NCBI RefSeq assembly: GCF_014633365.1
Contig: NC_068350.1
Coordinates: 28,635,119 to 28,699,118 of the forward strand
DNA: 64,000 nt
Origin: Diospyros lotus
Lineage: Eukaryota; Streptophyta; Magnoliopsida; Ericales; Ebenaceae
Direction of reading: 5' to 3'
The position numbers and the translations under genes are program-made. Shown one piece after another: positions 36,601 to 48,669 of the stretch (position 1 is the stretch's first letter; every line of letters starts with the position of its first letter). Under the pieces are notes generated by a model. That model was not told where the DNA came from and did no database searches. It was given only the letters and a program-made list of their open reading frames with translations.

Positions 36601-39600
36601 TATTCAATGAACGTAGAGAAACAAATATTACAATGGGATATTTTGGAAATACTGTAGAAGATAGGAATTGCATGTTCAATAGATGTATTTGTCCAAACAA
36701 ACATGAAATAAACTATGAAGAAGATAAAAAAAGGTAAGGTAGTTCAACCGAATAACATTCCAATAGAAGGATGAAATACACGAAAGAAGGGATTTTATGG
36801 TAAGAAAAATTATTAACATGATCCTTAAATGAATAGGATGCTTGATTAGTGAAAAAAAGTGTCTCCCATGTTAATTATAAGAATAAAAGAGAGGTTCAAA
36901 GTTGTAAAAATTATAAAACAATCAAAGTAATGAGCCATATTATGAAATTTTAGGAAAGGATGATTGAACAAAGATTACGAAAAAGAGCATTTTAGTACCG
37001 ATTTGGAAGAATAAAGAAGATGTTCGAAGTTGCGGAAATTACAAAGCATAATTAAGCCAAGTTAAGAAAAGAAATCAGTCTCCTAAAACTAATTTAGTTT
37101 TATGTCTACTAGGTCAATGATGGGAACCTATCTACTTATTAAGGCATCACCAGAAAGGCTCACAGATAAACAGATGAATTTGCATAGAATGCTTATGGAT
37201 TTTAAAAAAACAGTTATGAAGTCCCCTAAATAAGTCTTTTGGAGGATTTTGGTGGGATTCAAGAAAACTGATAGGATTCCGATTAAGTAAGGAAATCATT
37301 GCTGGTATTTTAACTCTAGATTACAAGGAAAAATGTAAACAAAGGAAAAGAATGGGTATTTGAGAGGCCCAGAACTCTCCTGTAAAGACTGCTTCAATTT
37401 CTTCACACCTTTCTCTCTCTTCTATTCCCTATTTATAGGTTGTTATTCTCCCTCCATAATCGCATCTGGTTATGCACATGCTGGTTTGTTACTAGCCAAG
37501 TTTCGATTCTACCCTTGGTGCACATGCTGGCTGTTACACAAACCTAACTGTGTTACCATCCTGCCCTTGACTCCTGGACTGCCTTTGGTAGGTCCGCAAA
37601 ACTGGATGCCTATCATTATTCTCCTCCCCAACTTTCACCTTGTCCTCAAGGTGGAAAGTGGGAAATTGCTGTTGAATTAGGTTATAGGACTCCCAAGTAG
37701 CTTCCAACGACGGTAACTCCTTCCATTGAATTAGAACATCCAATCCACGTAAATTACTTCCTATTCTTGGTCGGACTACCAATACCGCCTATGGCTCCAC
37801 CAACATCTCTAAATCTGGACTTAGTTGATTGGGAATCTCCACAGTGGCTTTCGAGGCCCTTTGGACTCACGTAGTTGGGACACAGGGAAGACGGGGTGAA
37901 TGTTGCAATGTGACAACAACGTTAACTTGTAGGCTACAGGCCCTACCTCCTTTTCAATTTCGAATGGATCATAAAATTTAGGAGTCAACTTCTCATTTGA
38001 ACAGGCAACCAATGTTTTTTTGCGATAAGGCCTTAGCTTCAAGTAGACTACGTCCCCTACCTTGTACTTCACCTCTCTTCTTTTCATATCTACCCCCTTC
38101 TTCATTACCGCTTGGGCTCTTAGTAGTTGTGCCTTAAGTTCCTCCAAAATTTGATCTCTTTTAATCAACTGTTGCTCAACCACCGAAACTGGAGTGGATC
38201 CCCTTTCAACCCGCAATATTGTTGGTGGTTCTCGCACATACACTGCCTGGAATGGGGTTATCCTCGAGGTTGTGTGGTATGAAGTGTTATACCATAGTTC
38301 AGCCCAAGGCAACCACATATACCAAGCTTTAGGTTTGGAGGAAGCAAAACAACGCAGGTATGTTTCCAGGGTCCTATTAAGTACCTCTGTTTGGCCATCT
38401 ATTTGCAGGTGGTAAGTTGTGCTGCGGTGGAGCTTGGAGGCAAAACAATTTCTCCCAAAATCTGCTCCTGAAAATCTTATCCCTATCTGATACAATAGAT
38501 CGTGGTAGACTATGAAGCCTCACAACTTCTTTGATAAAAACCTCTGCCACCTCTCCTACTGTAAATGGATGCTTAAGTCTAATAAAATGTCCATACTTAC
38601 TAAGTCTATCCACCACCACCAAAATAGAGTCCATTTTGCCCGACCTTGGTAAGCCCTTAATGAAGTCCATAGCAATATCATTCCAAATTTGATTTGGGAT
38701 AGGAAGGGGCTGCAAGAGTCCTCCTAGCTTTAGGGCCAGATATTTGTTTTGCTGGCAAACATCACAGTTACTCACATACCGGTGGCTGTCATGCTTCATC
38801 CTGGCCAATAGACATTAGCTGCAATCATTTTGTAAATTTTCAAAAATCCTGAGTGTCCTCCCACACTTCCATTGTGTCCCTCATGTAGTAGCAGTGGAAT
38901 GAGAGAAGATCCCCTTGGTAGGTACAACCGACCCTTGTAAAGAAGGTGGTTGTCCACCAATTGGAAATTAGGTCAGGAGGAAGGATCAAATTGGAGGTCC
39001 CTAACAACCCCTTGCAACCTTTCATCTTTTTCTACTTCACGAGCCAATTGATCCAGTTGGAGCACCTTAGGAACTGTCAAGGCTAATAGGGTTGCAGAGT
39101 GGCTGATTCAGGACAGGCCATCTGCTGCCTTATTCCAATCCGGGGCAGTATTGTATCTCAAACTGAAATCCCATTAATTTCACCATCCACTTCTGATATT
39201 CTGGACTCACCAACCGTTGCTCCATCAGGAATTTGAGACTCTTCTGATCAGTTCGAACCACAAACTTCCTTCCCAACAAGTAATGTCTCCATTTTTGCAT
39301 CGCAAACACGATGGCCATCAATTCTCGTTCATAAGCCGATTTCCTCCTCCCTAACTGACTAAAAGCATGACTGAAATAAACAATAGGTCTGTGATCTTGC
39401 ATTAATACTACCCCCATACTGTGTCCCGACACATCCGTTTCAACTACAAATAGCTTGCCAAAATCCAACAAGGCTAAAATTGGTAGCGACACCATTGCAA
39501 CCTTAAGCCTTTGGAGGGTTTGCTCGACTGTCTCATCCCAGAAAAAATTGTTCTTTTGTAGTCACTCTGTGAGAGATCATGCCTACCTGTCATAGTCCTT

Positions 39601-42600
39601 AACAAATCGTCTATAATACCCCGTGAGCCAGAGAAAACCTCTCAATTCCTTCAACGTTGCAGGAGTGGACCAATCTAACATAGCTTTCACCTTGCTACAA
39701 TCAGCTGAAACCCCCTATTGTGATATGATGTGACCAAAATATTCAATTTCTAGCTGTCCGAACAAGCACTTATTCCTATTCACAAATAACTGGTTATCTG
39801 CTAGCACTCTCAAAACACAACATAAATGTTGTGCATATTGCTTAAAATCCTTGCTAAAAACTAGTATATCATCAAAAAATATTAACACAAAACGCCTTAA
39901 TTGCTCCCTAAAAATGTCATTCATCAACGATTGAAACGTGGTTGGCGTGTTCGACAACCCGAACGACATAACAAGAAACTTGTAATGGCCTTCATGCATC
40001 CTGAAGGCAGTCTTCAGAACATCCTCAGCCTTGACTCGAATCTGATGATAACTAGACTTAAGATCGAGTTTGGAGAAAACCGTGGCCCCATGTAGCTCAT
40101 CCAACAACTCCTCTATTACTGGAATTAGAAATTTGTCGGCCACTGTCACCTTCTTCAAAGCCCTATAGTCCACACAAAAACGCCACCCCCCATCCTTCTT
40201 CTTGACAAGCAACACCGGACTAGAAAAAGGGCTGGAACTCAATTGTATAATCCCGACGGCTAACATTTCACCTACCATTTTCTCAATCTCATTTTTCTGA
40301 AGGTAAGGGTAACAATAGGGCCGTACACTAACTGGTACAGTGCCTGGGAGTAGATTGATTGCATGGTTTTTTTTCCTGGAAGGAGGCAGCCTTTTCGGTG
40401 TTGTAAACACCCCTTCAAACTCAGCCAACACCTCCTTTAGGAACAAAGGAACTTCTGCCTGACATTCATTGAATTCTACTGCCATCATTCCTAGTTCTAG
40501 CAGCATTCCTTCTCCATTCTCCTTAAAGGCCTTCATCATAGCCTTCAAGGATACCAAAGTTTTGCTCAAGCTAGGGTCTCCCTGCAAAGTCACGACCAAT
40601 CCCCCAACCTAAAACTTCATAGTTAAGGCCTTCCAATCCACGCTCATCTTTCCCACGGCAGCTAACCACTTCATCCCAAGGATTACATCAGAGCTACCCA
40701 ATTCCAAGGGCAAAAAGTCTTCAACAATTCCCCCATTTTTGTTCATTTTTCATCTCCAATGTTTTGTTCTTGATTCTATTCCATCAAATCCATCTGATTG
40801 TCAATCCACTCCTAGGCTAAACCCTAGGTACATGACACCCTTGACTTTTCTCAGCCAAGCCTTAGCCCCGAAGCACTTGAGACTAAGCATTTATGACAAG
40901 GAGCTGATTGCAGTGTTAATGGCAGTAGACAAGTGGAGATATTATCTAGAAGGGAACCGGTTTGTGATAAAGACTGACCATGAGAGCCTCAAATTCCTAT
41001 TGCAACAAAGGCTGCACGCTCAATTATAGAAAAAAAGAGTTTCTAAGCTGCTAGGGATGGATTACACCATACAGGACAAAAAGGGGAAAGAAAACACCGT
41101 GGCAGATATACCATTAAGGAGGAGAAAGTGAGTTACCAAGCTATCTCTTCTATGGTGCCTGATTGGGTGAAGGAGATAACAGTAAGTTATGAACAAACTG
41201 CATGGCATGGGATCTTGTGACTCAACTAGCACAAAATAGGAGAAGATGAACAGCTCAAAAGGACCCTGCAATCTTTGCACAACTCACCCATAGGAGGTCA
41301 TTAGGGCTTAAATGTCACTTATCACAATGTAAGGCAATTGTTTTACTGGATTGGACAGAAGAGGCATGTAACCAAATATGTGTTGGAATGCCCGGTCTGT
41401 CAACTTTGTAAGCATGAGTAGGTTCCGTATCCAAGCCTATTGTAGCCACTCGACATTCCAGATCAAGCGTGATCGCAAATCTCTATAGATTTCGTGGAAG
41501 GTTTGCCTAAATTAGAAGGGAAGAGTGTCGTGTTAGTGGTAGTCGACAAACTAACTAAATTTGGTCATTTCATAAGTATGGCTTATCCCTTTACAGCCCC
41601 TGAGGTAGCAAGGTTGTTGTTAGATTATGTGGTGAAAATACATGGGTTGCCTCTGTCCATCATCCCAAACAGGAACAAAATATTCACCAACAACTTTTGG
41701 AAAGAGCTATTCAAACAATTCGGAATAGGGTTGCACATGTCAACGACATATCCGAAATTGACGGACAAACCAAAAGAGTGAACCAATGCCTAGAGACTTA
41801 CCTTAGATGCATCTGCTTTTCTAAGCCCAGGAGTTGGAACAGGTGGCTACCACTAGCCCAATGGTGGTATAATTCAAACTTCCACCAACCCTTAAAGAGA
41901 TCCCCATTTGAGGCCCTCTTTAGATATAAGCCACCCTTAATTCTTGCTATCATGCAATATTAAAGAACTGAAATGGCAACAGATTAGTACTTGCAACAAA
42001 GACAAGAAGCATTAAAGGTAATAAAGAAGAAGTTAACAGTAGCATAGAACTGGATGAAACAAATGACAGATAGGCGAAGGAGTGAGAGAACTTTCGAGAT
42101 GGGAGACATAGTTTATTTAAAGGTTAAAAGATTTCAGTAACAACTTTTTTCTACAACCCCTAGATCAAAGTTCAGTCCCAAGTATTATGGATTATTTCCT
42201 ACCATAGCCAAGGTTGGGAAGGTGGCATACAAGCTGCAATTATCGGAAGGAGTGATGATCCACCTCGTTTTTCATGTTTCACTGTTAAAAAGTCCATGAG
42301 GCCTACTGAATTAACTAGCTTGGACCTACCTCCTATGGAAGAAGATTCATCAACAAGAGTGGAGCCGCTTTCAGTGCCAGAGAAGAGAGTCATCCATCAA
42401 AATTCCATACCTCTCACCCAAGTCTTGGTGTAGTGGAGTCACCTGAACCCTAATCGCACAACTTGGGAATATCTGCCTAATCTTCTCAAACAATTCCCCC
42501 AAGTTGCCCAACTTTTGTAATTCCTTGAGGACAAGAAATGTTTCACGGGGGGAGTATTTCTCACATTCCTAAGCGTAGGATAGTAAATTTAATTTTCCTT

Positions 42601-45600
42601 TATGATATGAGGGTTGTACTTAGTTGGTTAGGAGCAGCCATGCCTTACGAAGTGTACATTCTCGATTGGTTACTCCCCAGCTGTAGGCTATATATAAGGC
42701 CATAGCCAGATATTGCAAGGCATGTGATGAATGAGATATCATCTTTTCTCTCTCCATTCTGTTATCTTCTCTCTCTCTCGTATCTTCTCTTTTTCTCTCT
42801 CTTTCGTATCTTCTATCCTCCTAAATTCTTCTCCAATTCTTGAATATACCTTCTCAAACCCTTGTCAAATCTGGGGATTTGACACCTATCTTCGAAGAAA
42901 CCCTAGGTCAAGTCCAAGTTGCTGACACAATCTAACCACTTCTCAAGGTAAGAGATTTGCCACGCGAACATCAAATGTCTTCTTGCAAGCAATAAAATGG
43001 GCCATCTTTGAAAATCAATCCACCACAACCAAGATGGAATTAACACCCCTAGTAGTCCACGGTGAAACCCAATACAGAGTCCATGCTTACATCAATCCAT
43101 GGGGCCATAGGGACTGGTAAAGGAGTATATAGACCTGTATTTGTTGTTGCCCCTTCAAAACTTGGCAGGTGCAACAATTGAGTGACATAATTATACACAT
43201 CCCAACTAGTGGAAGGCAAAAATTACCTTCAGCCACTAAAAGACACCCTAGAACTTACACCAAAATATAACACATACCCCCCCCCCCCCCCCCCCCCCCC
43301 CGCAAAAAAAAAAAAAAAAAAGAGGCTAGAATTACCAAAATACCCCTAACACCCAATTAGAAAGAACAAAAAACACATGGAAAACAGAATTATGTACAGG
43401 TTTTCATCAAGTGATCTATACAAGTCTACACCTACCACAACACATTTTAGAGCAGGTCACCGTGCATTTTCATACAAATTCCACATATGGAGGTAACTAG
43501 AATTTCAAGTATGATAAGTCTCCCCTACAAGGTGGTTTGATCCATCAAAGAACAATGATGGCATGTTGATCACCACATACCCCTATGCTACTATCCTATA
43601 AAATATAATGCAGGGCTTTAATAAGTATCAAAACTAGGAAATTCAAGCAAGATAGAGGAAAAGCATTCTTCTAAAGATAGAAGTGGATCATAGAAGTTTT
43701 CTCAATTTTGGATATATGAATGATTACAAATAATGAGATCCACCCCAGAAGAACAAAATAGACAAGTTGAAAGTTCAATTACAAGTATGGCTGATAGTTA
43801 CCTTTGTATCAGGATCTTTCAACTTTAACAGAACTTCAGCAATAGCATCACGACAAATGTCACACTTATCCCCAGACAGTGGCCAGGAAGTGACTAACTT
43901 TTGTTTACAAAGATTAACTTTTTGGCAGAAATCTTCAGGTTTGACTGATTCAACCTCTTGGAAGAAAAGGGGAATATAATAGTCCACCAACGCAATGCAC
44001 TGCAAGATATCATTACAGATGCAAGTTAATAACATGTTTTCCAGCAATAAAAGGAAACAAACTCCAGCGTAAATATCCAGGAGCTTCAAACTAGACAAGA
44101 TGCTTTAGCATCTTCTACACATGGCAAATTCAATATCCTACAGGTATACTACACTTATCCTACAGGTTCCTTACCTAGAATACACTTATCCTACAGGTAT
44201 ACTTCACAATTTTGATTGTGGAACACCTAAAATCAATGCTTATTGAGATGTATTTATTTAATAGACTTTAAATTGTCATCATTCATGCAACATATCTAAA
44301 CGACATGGGCCAGGAAACTGATCTGTTTTAAATGCCTAGTCACCATGAAAAAGAAGGGAGTGATTCAACATACTATTAACTGCTGAAAATTCAAATAAGC
44401 CAACTAGTAACTGCTCAAATCATGTGGCTTCAGATGTTTTCAGTTGGCTATCATCAGAAAATATCTAATGACTACCTAGAGCAGGTATTATCAAATCCTA
44501 AAAGTATTCTCAAGTCTGAAATTATGCCTGACATTGCCTACAGCTTAGGAATGTGGAGAACAAAAAGGATTATTAAGTTCAACTGCAACACTACACAGAC
44601 TCACATGTCGCTCAAAATGGTGTAACTGAGAGCAGGCCTTGTGAAGTATGTCAATGATCTGTGTCTGAGTATTGTTTTCCTCAAGGTAATCAACTGCCTG
44701 TGTAGCAAACTCTTCACACAATGTGCACAAATTTTTATTTCTGCTAACTTTGGAATCTTTTGCTCCAACTTCAGACTCCTTGCAATGTATCTGCAAAACT
44801 GATGCCAGAAACACTAAATTGATATACATTAAATATCACAAGCATCTTCATGTTAACAACCCTTTCCACACAATGCCTAGAAAATTTAGCAACCTCAAAG
44901 TTCCTCTATTGTGAAACCATTTTCAGTATTCAACATTTTTGTTAGAGTATCTCACAGCTTACCACTCTATTCTCTCAACCCAACCAGCTTCCTACCACAA
45001 GAATATATTGATAACAAAGAACAGAAAAGAGAACAACACAACCACACGAGACAACAGCAAGATTTATCCTGGTTCGGTCTTGAAATCCAAGACCTACATC
45101 CAGACTGCTTAGGAGCCACTGAAATCCACTATCTTGAAGTCACCAAGGATGATTACAATGAGAACTTAATCCCTCCCGCCCATATACACTGAAAGCTATA
45201 GGGATTATAGGAAATACAAGCTAGAACCAGCCACTCCCAATCTCTCGCACTCAATCCCAACTTAAGACAGTAAATCTGAAACAATCCTTCATGATTGCTG
45301 GCACACTAAGACTCTCTATATCTCAAACCTATCCACGACCCCTATTTATAGGATATAGGGGTGGTTGAGCACAAGGAATAAAACTAACTAACAGCCTAAC
45401 CGAATAACTAACACATAAAGCTGGCAGCCTTCTTCTAGAAACAGACCTTCTAGAAGAACAATTAAATCTAACACTAAATCAGGAATTAAAAATATGCAGC
45501 AATACAAAAAATACATGATTACATTTAATCTAATCTAATACAAATGTTACAACAATTTTTAATGGACAAATCTGGTAGGCATGCAAGTTAAGGATTTGCT

Positions 45601-45928
45601 GTCCCAAAAATTTATAAACAATTAGAATAAACAAGAAAATAATAAGAAATATGATTTGGATAATTTGCAAAACATGCAGACTTACACATTTTAGCAGCTG
45701 GGAAAACAAGGCCTGACTTGGGAACAAACAATAGACAAGCGTATGTCTGGAAGACACATAACCTCACAATAGTAGAATATTGAAAAAGATATTGACAAAA
45801 TTACTACCTGAAACATCAGATGTCATGCTTTCTCCACTAGATAGACCATTAGTCAGTAATTCTCTGGCATTGCAGGCCCAGCTGGCACTGAGAACCAAAG
45901 CAACTAAGAGTGGAACTGTCTTAACCAT
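33631..45928 (-). CDS. Saposin-B domain (prosaposin-like) gene, 4 exons seen, 3' incomplete
   Basis: Minus-strand join: 45928-45808, 44798-44605, 43999-43802 and 33690-33631. All junctions are GT-AG and in frame, giving 191 codons. The product starts [17 protein letters not shown], a clear signal peptide, so it enters the secretory pathway and probably goes to vacuole or apoplast. SapB domain 1 spans exons 2-3: [31 protein letters not shown], then [13 protein letters not shown] and DFCQKVNLC, with all six cysteines. SapB domain 2 starts [21 protein letters not shown] and continues in exon 4 as [20 protein letters not shown], giving three cysteines. The remaining half, expected to carry the last three cysteines, was not found to the left. 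Saposin B folds bind lipids and aid their hydrolysis. Intron 3 is 10111 bp and full of transposons. Exon 4 is supported by exact homology to the family and a GTAAGA donor. Confidence 0.85.
34826..36354 (-). mobile_element. RTE-type LINE, minus strand, 5'-truncated
   Basis: On the minus strand the RT reads [58 protein letters not shown] and [17 protein letters not shown] (catalytic FADD, near 35950). It ends at 34826 in the RTE-type tail that reads TGGGATAAAGACTGGATATG then TTGTTATTGT. AAGTGAAATATATAC (34811-34825) and AAGTGAAATGTATAC (36355-36369) flank it, a 15-bp target duplication with one mismatch. A solo LTR interrupts its 3' region. Frameshifts and stops make it inactive. Confidence 0.85.
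34946..35248. mobile_element. 303-bp solo LTR inside the minus-strand LINE
   Basis: It starts TGTCAAGTCCTTG and ends GGGTCATGACA. The flanks are ATATT (34941-34945) and ATATC (35249-35253). The second LINE tail at 36.4 kb has the uninterrupted sequence CTTCATATCAAAC, which gives the empty site. On the minus strand it opens TGTCATGACCC, like the chromovirus LTRs elsewhere in the window. Confidence 0.88.
36370..36513 (-). mobile_element. Second, very short LINE 3' tail
   Basis: About 144 bp matching the 3' end of the neighbouring minus-strand LINE (CAACATATCCAGCCTTTATC, TGTGGGGTCGGCTACATG). It is flanked by AAGTGAAATGTATA (36355-36368) and AAGTAAAATGTATA (36514-36527). It is a separate 5'-truncated insertion at practically the same target. 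Confidence 0.75.
37361..37615 (-). repeat. 3' LTR of the truncated chromovirus
   Basis: 255 bp, TGAGAGGCCC to GCCTATCA on the plus strand. It contains CTATAAATAG on the minus strand as a likely TATA box (near 37430). The left boundary is an estimate from TG...CA rules, because there is no partner LTR. Confidence 0.6.
37361..40738 (-). mobile_element. Truncated Gypsy chromovirus, minus strand
   Basis: On the minus strand: protease C-terminal part ([17 protein letters not shown] near 40710-40660), RT ([56 protein letters not shown]), RNase H ([20 protein letters not shown] at 39470), integrase ([29 protein letters not shown]), a chromodomain ([16 protein letters not shown] near 37720), the purine tract 37639-37616 and a 3' LTR 37615-37361. 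Gag, the start of protease and the 5' LTR are missing. Stops and frameshifts occur between 39025 and 39720. The chromodomain marks it as a chromovirus, probably Reina-like. Confidence 0.9.
40840..42930 (+). mobile_element. Truncated Gypsy chromovirus, plus strand
   Basis: It begins in RNase H ([40 protein letters not shown]). Integrase follows ([13 protein letters not shown] near 41390, [20 protein letters not shown] near 41500, [19 protein letters not shown]), then a chromodomain relic (IPLTQVLV, stop, [18 protein letters not shown] near 42400-42490) and the purine tract near 42547-42556. After it is an LTR-like stretch with TATA sequence GGCTATATATAAGGCC (about 42687). Protease and RT are absent. 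It meets the opposite-strand element near 40740-40840. Several stops and frameshifts make it dead. Confidence 0.85.
42955..43260 (-). mobile_element. Gypsy integrase fragment, minus strand
   Basis: On the minus strand, near 43190-42980, it reads [29 protein letters not shown] and, after a frameshift, [12 protein letters not shown] and [19 protein letters not shown]. This is the zinc-finger end and catalytic start of a Ty3/Gypsy integrase. Neither LTR is recognised. It is a third, separate Gypsy remnant in the same intron. Confidence 0.75.
43277..43320. repeat. Run of 25 C followed by poly-A
   Basis: C occupies 43277-43301, then GC, then about 18 A. On the minus strand this is a poly-T then poly-G tract inside the saposin intron. 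Confidence 0.95.
44939..45500 (-). mobile_element. Probable LTR-like insertion in saposin intron 1
   Basis: The stretch contains GATTTATCCTGGTTCGGTCT, a phrase common in plant Copia-type LTRs or small LTR elements. On the minus strand it has CCTATAAATAGG (near 45350), a TATA box. It holds no coding domain. The boundaries are uncertain and no target duplication was found. Confidence 0.4.
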
Positions 45929-46416
45929 GGTGCCTGAAGTGAAAGCAACTTGATTCAACCAAAAGAAGATTATGATTCGTGTTTTGGGGGGTGGGGGGGA
46001 TAAAGATTATCCGATCAGCAACATATCAAACTGAGATTGCCCATCAGAAACATATCAAACTTGTTAAGGCACTAATAACAGAATATCAAGTCTCATAACT
46101 GGTTATGTCTTAGATGGACTTGCCATTAATACAAGGAGTAAACGAACAAAACATGCAAATCATCGTGTATTTTTTAACAGCATGAACTAATCCTAATGAT
46201 ACAAATATAAAGAAGTTGGTAAAGGCCAAATCACAAAAAGTAACTTCATCATTTATCTGTTTAAACCTCATTAAAAGATGGTTGCAAAGTAGATAGGACC
46301 TAGTAATCTTCATATTTCTGCATCAGCCTAATTAGACGTGATTCCTAGGTTGGAGCAAACACTTAATGGACTTGAAATTTATTGGGTATTTGATCATGAA
46401 ATAGTCTTATGCTGCC
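45929..46416. other. 5' flank of the saposin gene
   Basis: Upstream of the start codon on the minus strand. A G-rich tract lies near 45987-46000. No other gene or clear TATA box was found. An in-frame ATG 30 bases upstream (near 45958) would extend the signal peptide by ten residues. The internal ATG fits the family better. Confidence 0.4.
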
Positions 46417-47330
46417 CTAAAATGCTTCTTTCTTGGCAAGAGCAATCTGGCCTGTTAATTTTTTAGCTTGTTTAATATATATAAAAGTAAAAACCATCCC
46501 AAAATGCAGAGAAATGAGAAACAAAAATAATAAATTAAAGGGTTCAAAAAGTGCTAAATCTGGAGGAAAGTGAAGTAGTGATCCTAGCTGAAAGAAAAAA
46601 AATAAATTAAGTAAAGGTGATCCTAGCTGAAAGGAGGCTGCAAAGAGTGCTAAATCAAAGGAAAGTTGGTAGTTGGCTGGGTTGTGCTGAAAAGAGTTTA
46701 TTCTCATTGAATAAAATCTGAGAGGGAGTTGAGATGTTGAAAAGAAGAGAAATCAGCTGAATAAAGCTGAGGGAGGCTGATATGTGGTTTGGGTTTGGGT
46801 TCATATGCTTAACTCACTAGCCATTGAGGTTTGGGTTTATTCTCAATGGGCCCTTCATCTCAACTCGCTAGCCATTGAGGTTTGGGTTCATATGCTAATA
46901 TGTGGTTTATCCTTATATCCGGACCTTTGGCCCAACTAATCCCCGTGAGCACAAGCAAACCACCTCCTTCACATGACCCAAGCAAAGCTCCAGCACGTGG
47001 CAACCAGAGCTCAGCATCAGCCACAAAGGGCACACAATGCCAACACAAGCCGCACCACACAGTGTGATGAGCAAAGCTTTGCATCAACCACACGCGACGT
47101 GAAGGGTCACACAGACCCCAGCACGCATTGTGGCAAGTGTGTCCCCCCCCCCCCCCCCCCCCCCCCCCAAAAGAATCCAGCTAGAAAATGCCTTCTGCAT
47201 GCAGTCAGCAAGACTCAAACCTACACCAAGCAACCCCAAGATCATAGCAAGGACTAGCCTGGACAACCCGGGCTTAATATGTGGTCTATCATCCTATACA
47301 ATTATTGATGCTTGGATATAAGTTGCACGG
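46417..47330. other. Repeat-like intergenic sequence with poly-C
   Basis: The phrase GCTAGCCATTGAGGTTTGGG or its variant with an A occurs at about 46818 and 46869, and TATGTGGTTT recurs. A run of 26 C is at 47143-47168. No gene is supported. The 96-residue minus frame at 46417-46707 is hydrophobic low-complexity sequence. Confidence 0.45.
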
Positions 47331-48640
47331 GATTATGTATGAGAGGCATGTGATTGAGTGATTTAGATAACAAGGCCGCTAAATAAATGAATAATGCGTG
47401 CCTAATAGAAGATAAATGAACCTCAATGTTAGTAAGGCCTTAAGGGAGGCTATGTGAAGATAAAAATGGACCAAAGAGTGAATTAGTGACATGACAGTGG
47501 ATAAGGCAAATAGTCGACCGAGGAATTGACTATGATATCCAGAGAGCTAAGGAGCTTAATCGTCATGACAATAATTAACTAATGGGTTAACTAGGGGTGG
47601 TCCAAAAACAAGGTAAGTTAGTTGAGGGAAGTCCAAACAAAGTGTGCTTGGATCATTTAATGTGATAGTTGACAATCCAAAATAGAATGTTTGGACAATT
47701 GACTAAAGCAAGTGACAATCAACTCTCCAAGACAATGTAGTGATGCCAATTGTGAGGTCAACAATAAACTAACAAGTTAACTAGGGTGAACTTGAAGGCT
47801 AAAACAAAGATGATTAATGACCAAAAACCTAATGTAATGGATTGACTTGGGTGAACTTGAAGGTTAAAACAAAGATGTAACATATGGAATTAAGAGATAA
47901 CACCTTAATTGACCCAAGTGGCTTAGTAAGAAAAAGAGACCATAGTTTGTTCTTGTCTCGAGTACACATTGATAGCAGAAGAGCAAGGGTCAGGGTTCCC
48001 AACTCCATTTTCCATTGTGAATCATCTATGTGGACAATGACATCCAACTAAGTCATGAGAATGAGAAATAGGGTTTAAGAGTTAAATGGTATTAGAGTAT
48101 TGGAAGAGAAATAAATTAAACTTGTAACCCCATGGGCTTATTAATAAGAAATTAAATTGAACTTTTGGGACATGCCATACAAATAACTCATATATTTGCT
48201 CCCTACCCAATCATTGAATAATCTTATAGCCAACTAAGTAAAAAAAGGTCAATTTTCTAACAAAGACGAATTTGAAATCCTGTGCCCACTCCATTCCTAG
48301 AAGAGAAAGATTCAACCAAAACCACCTCTTTGTCCATAGGAAACAAAAATGGATTTGAGAACTTCTCAATCAATGACCTATGACTGCACCAACTAGCCAA
48401 CCAAAATCTAACCATTGAAGAGTAATCCCCTAACTTGAACTCTCATAGGGGGAGAGGTTATACTATGGATGGTCCAACCTCCTAACTCATCAATAAAGTA
48501 CAAAGCGCAGTTTCAATGATTTTTCTTAACGAGTGAATTGCAAACGAGAAACTAAAAGCATGCAATTTTTTTGTTAAGTGCAAGGCGAATTTAAGCGTGC
48601 TAATTTTTTTTTTTATTTACACTATTTTTCAATTAAAAAA
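47331..48640. other. Gene-free sequence of unknown origin
   Basis: No domain or clear repeat structure is visible. Short phrases such as GACTTGGGTGAACTTGAAGG recur (47790 and 47845 regions). It probably precedes the older chromovirus relic at its right end. Confidence 0.35.
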
Positions 48641-48669
48641 GTTGTTACTATGTACCTTAATACGCCAAA

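Larger units (their letters stand above)
34240..37260 (+). mobile_element. RTE-type LINE, plus strand, interrupted
   Basis: Broken frames show the endonuclease region to the left (NFVNTYAPQVRLKEE near 34420, LDFTKAYH and ANTMF near 34640-34680). Linker and RT N-terminus lie to the right ([11 protein letters not shown] near 36590, [14 protein letters not shown] and [11 protein letters not shown] near 36915-36990, [10 protein letters not shown] near 37180). The two parts are separated by the minus-strand LINE sequence at 34826-36513. Known order in RTE elements is endonuclease then RT. Stops throughout show it is long dead. Confidence 0.7.
33691..43801 (-). other. Giant intron 3 of the saposin gene
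   Basis: The donor AAG|GTAACT follows exon 3 at 43801 and the acceptor TTTCAG precedes exon 4 at 33691. The original intron sequence appears only at the two ends (about 33691-34230 and 43330-43801). The rest is LINE and Gypsy sequence described separately. Confidence 0.8.

Noticed and set aside
37361..42557. Endogenous pararetrovirus
   Set aside because: RT and integrase are of Ty3/Gypsy type with chromodomains and LTRs. No movement protein or coat protein signature was seen.
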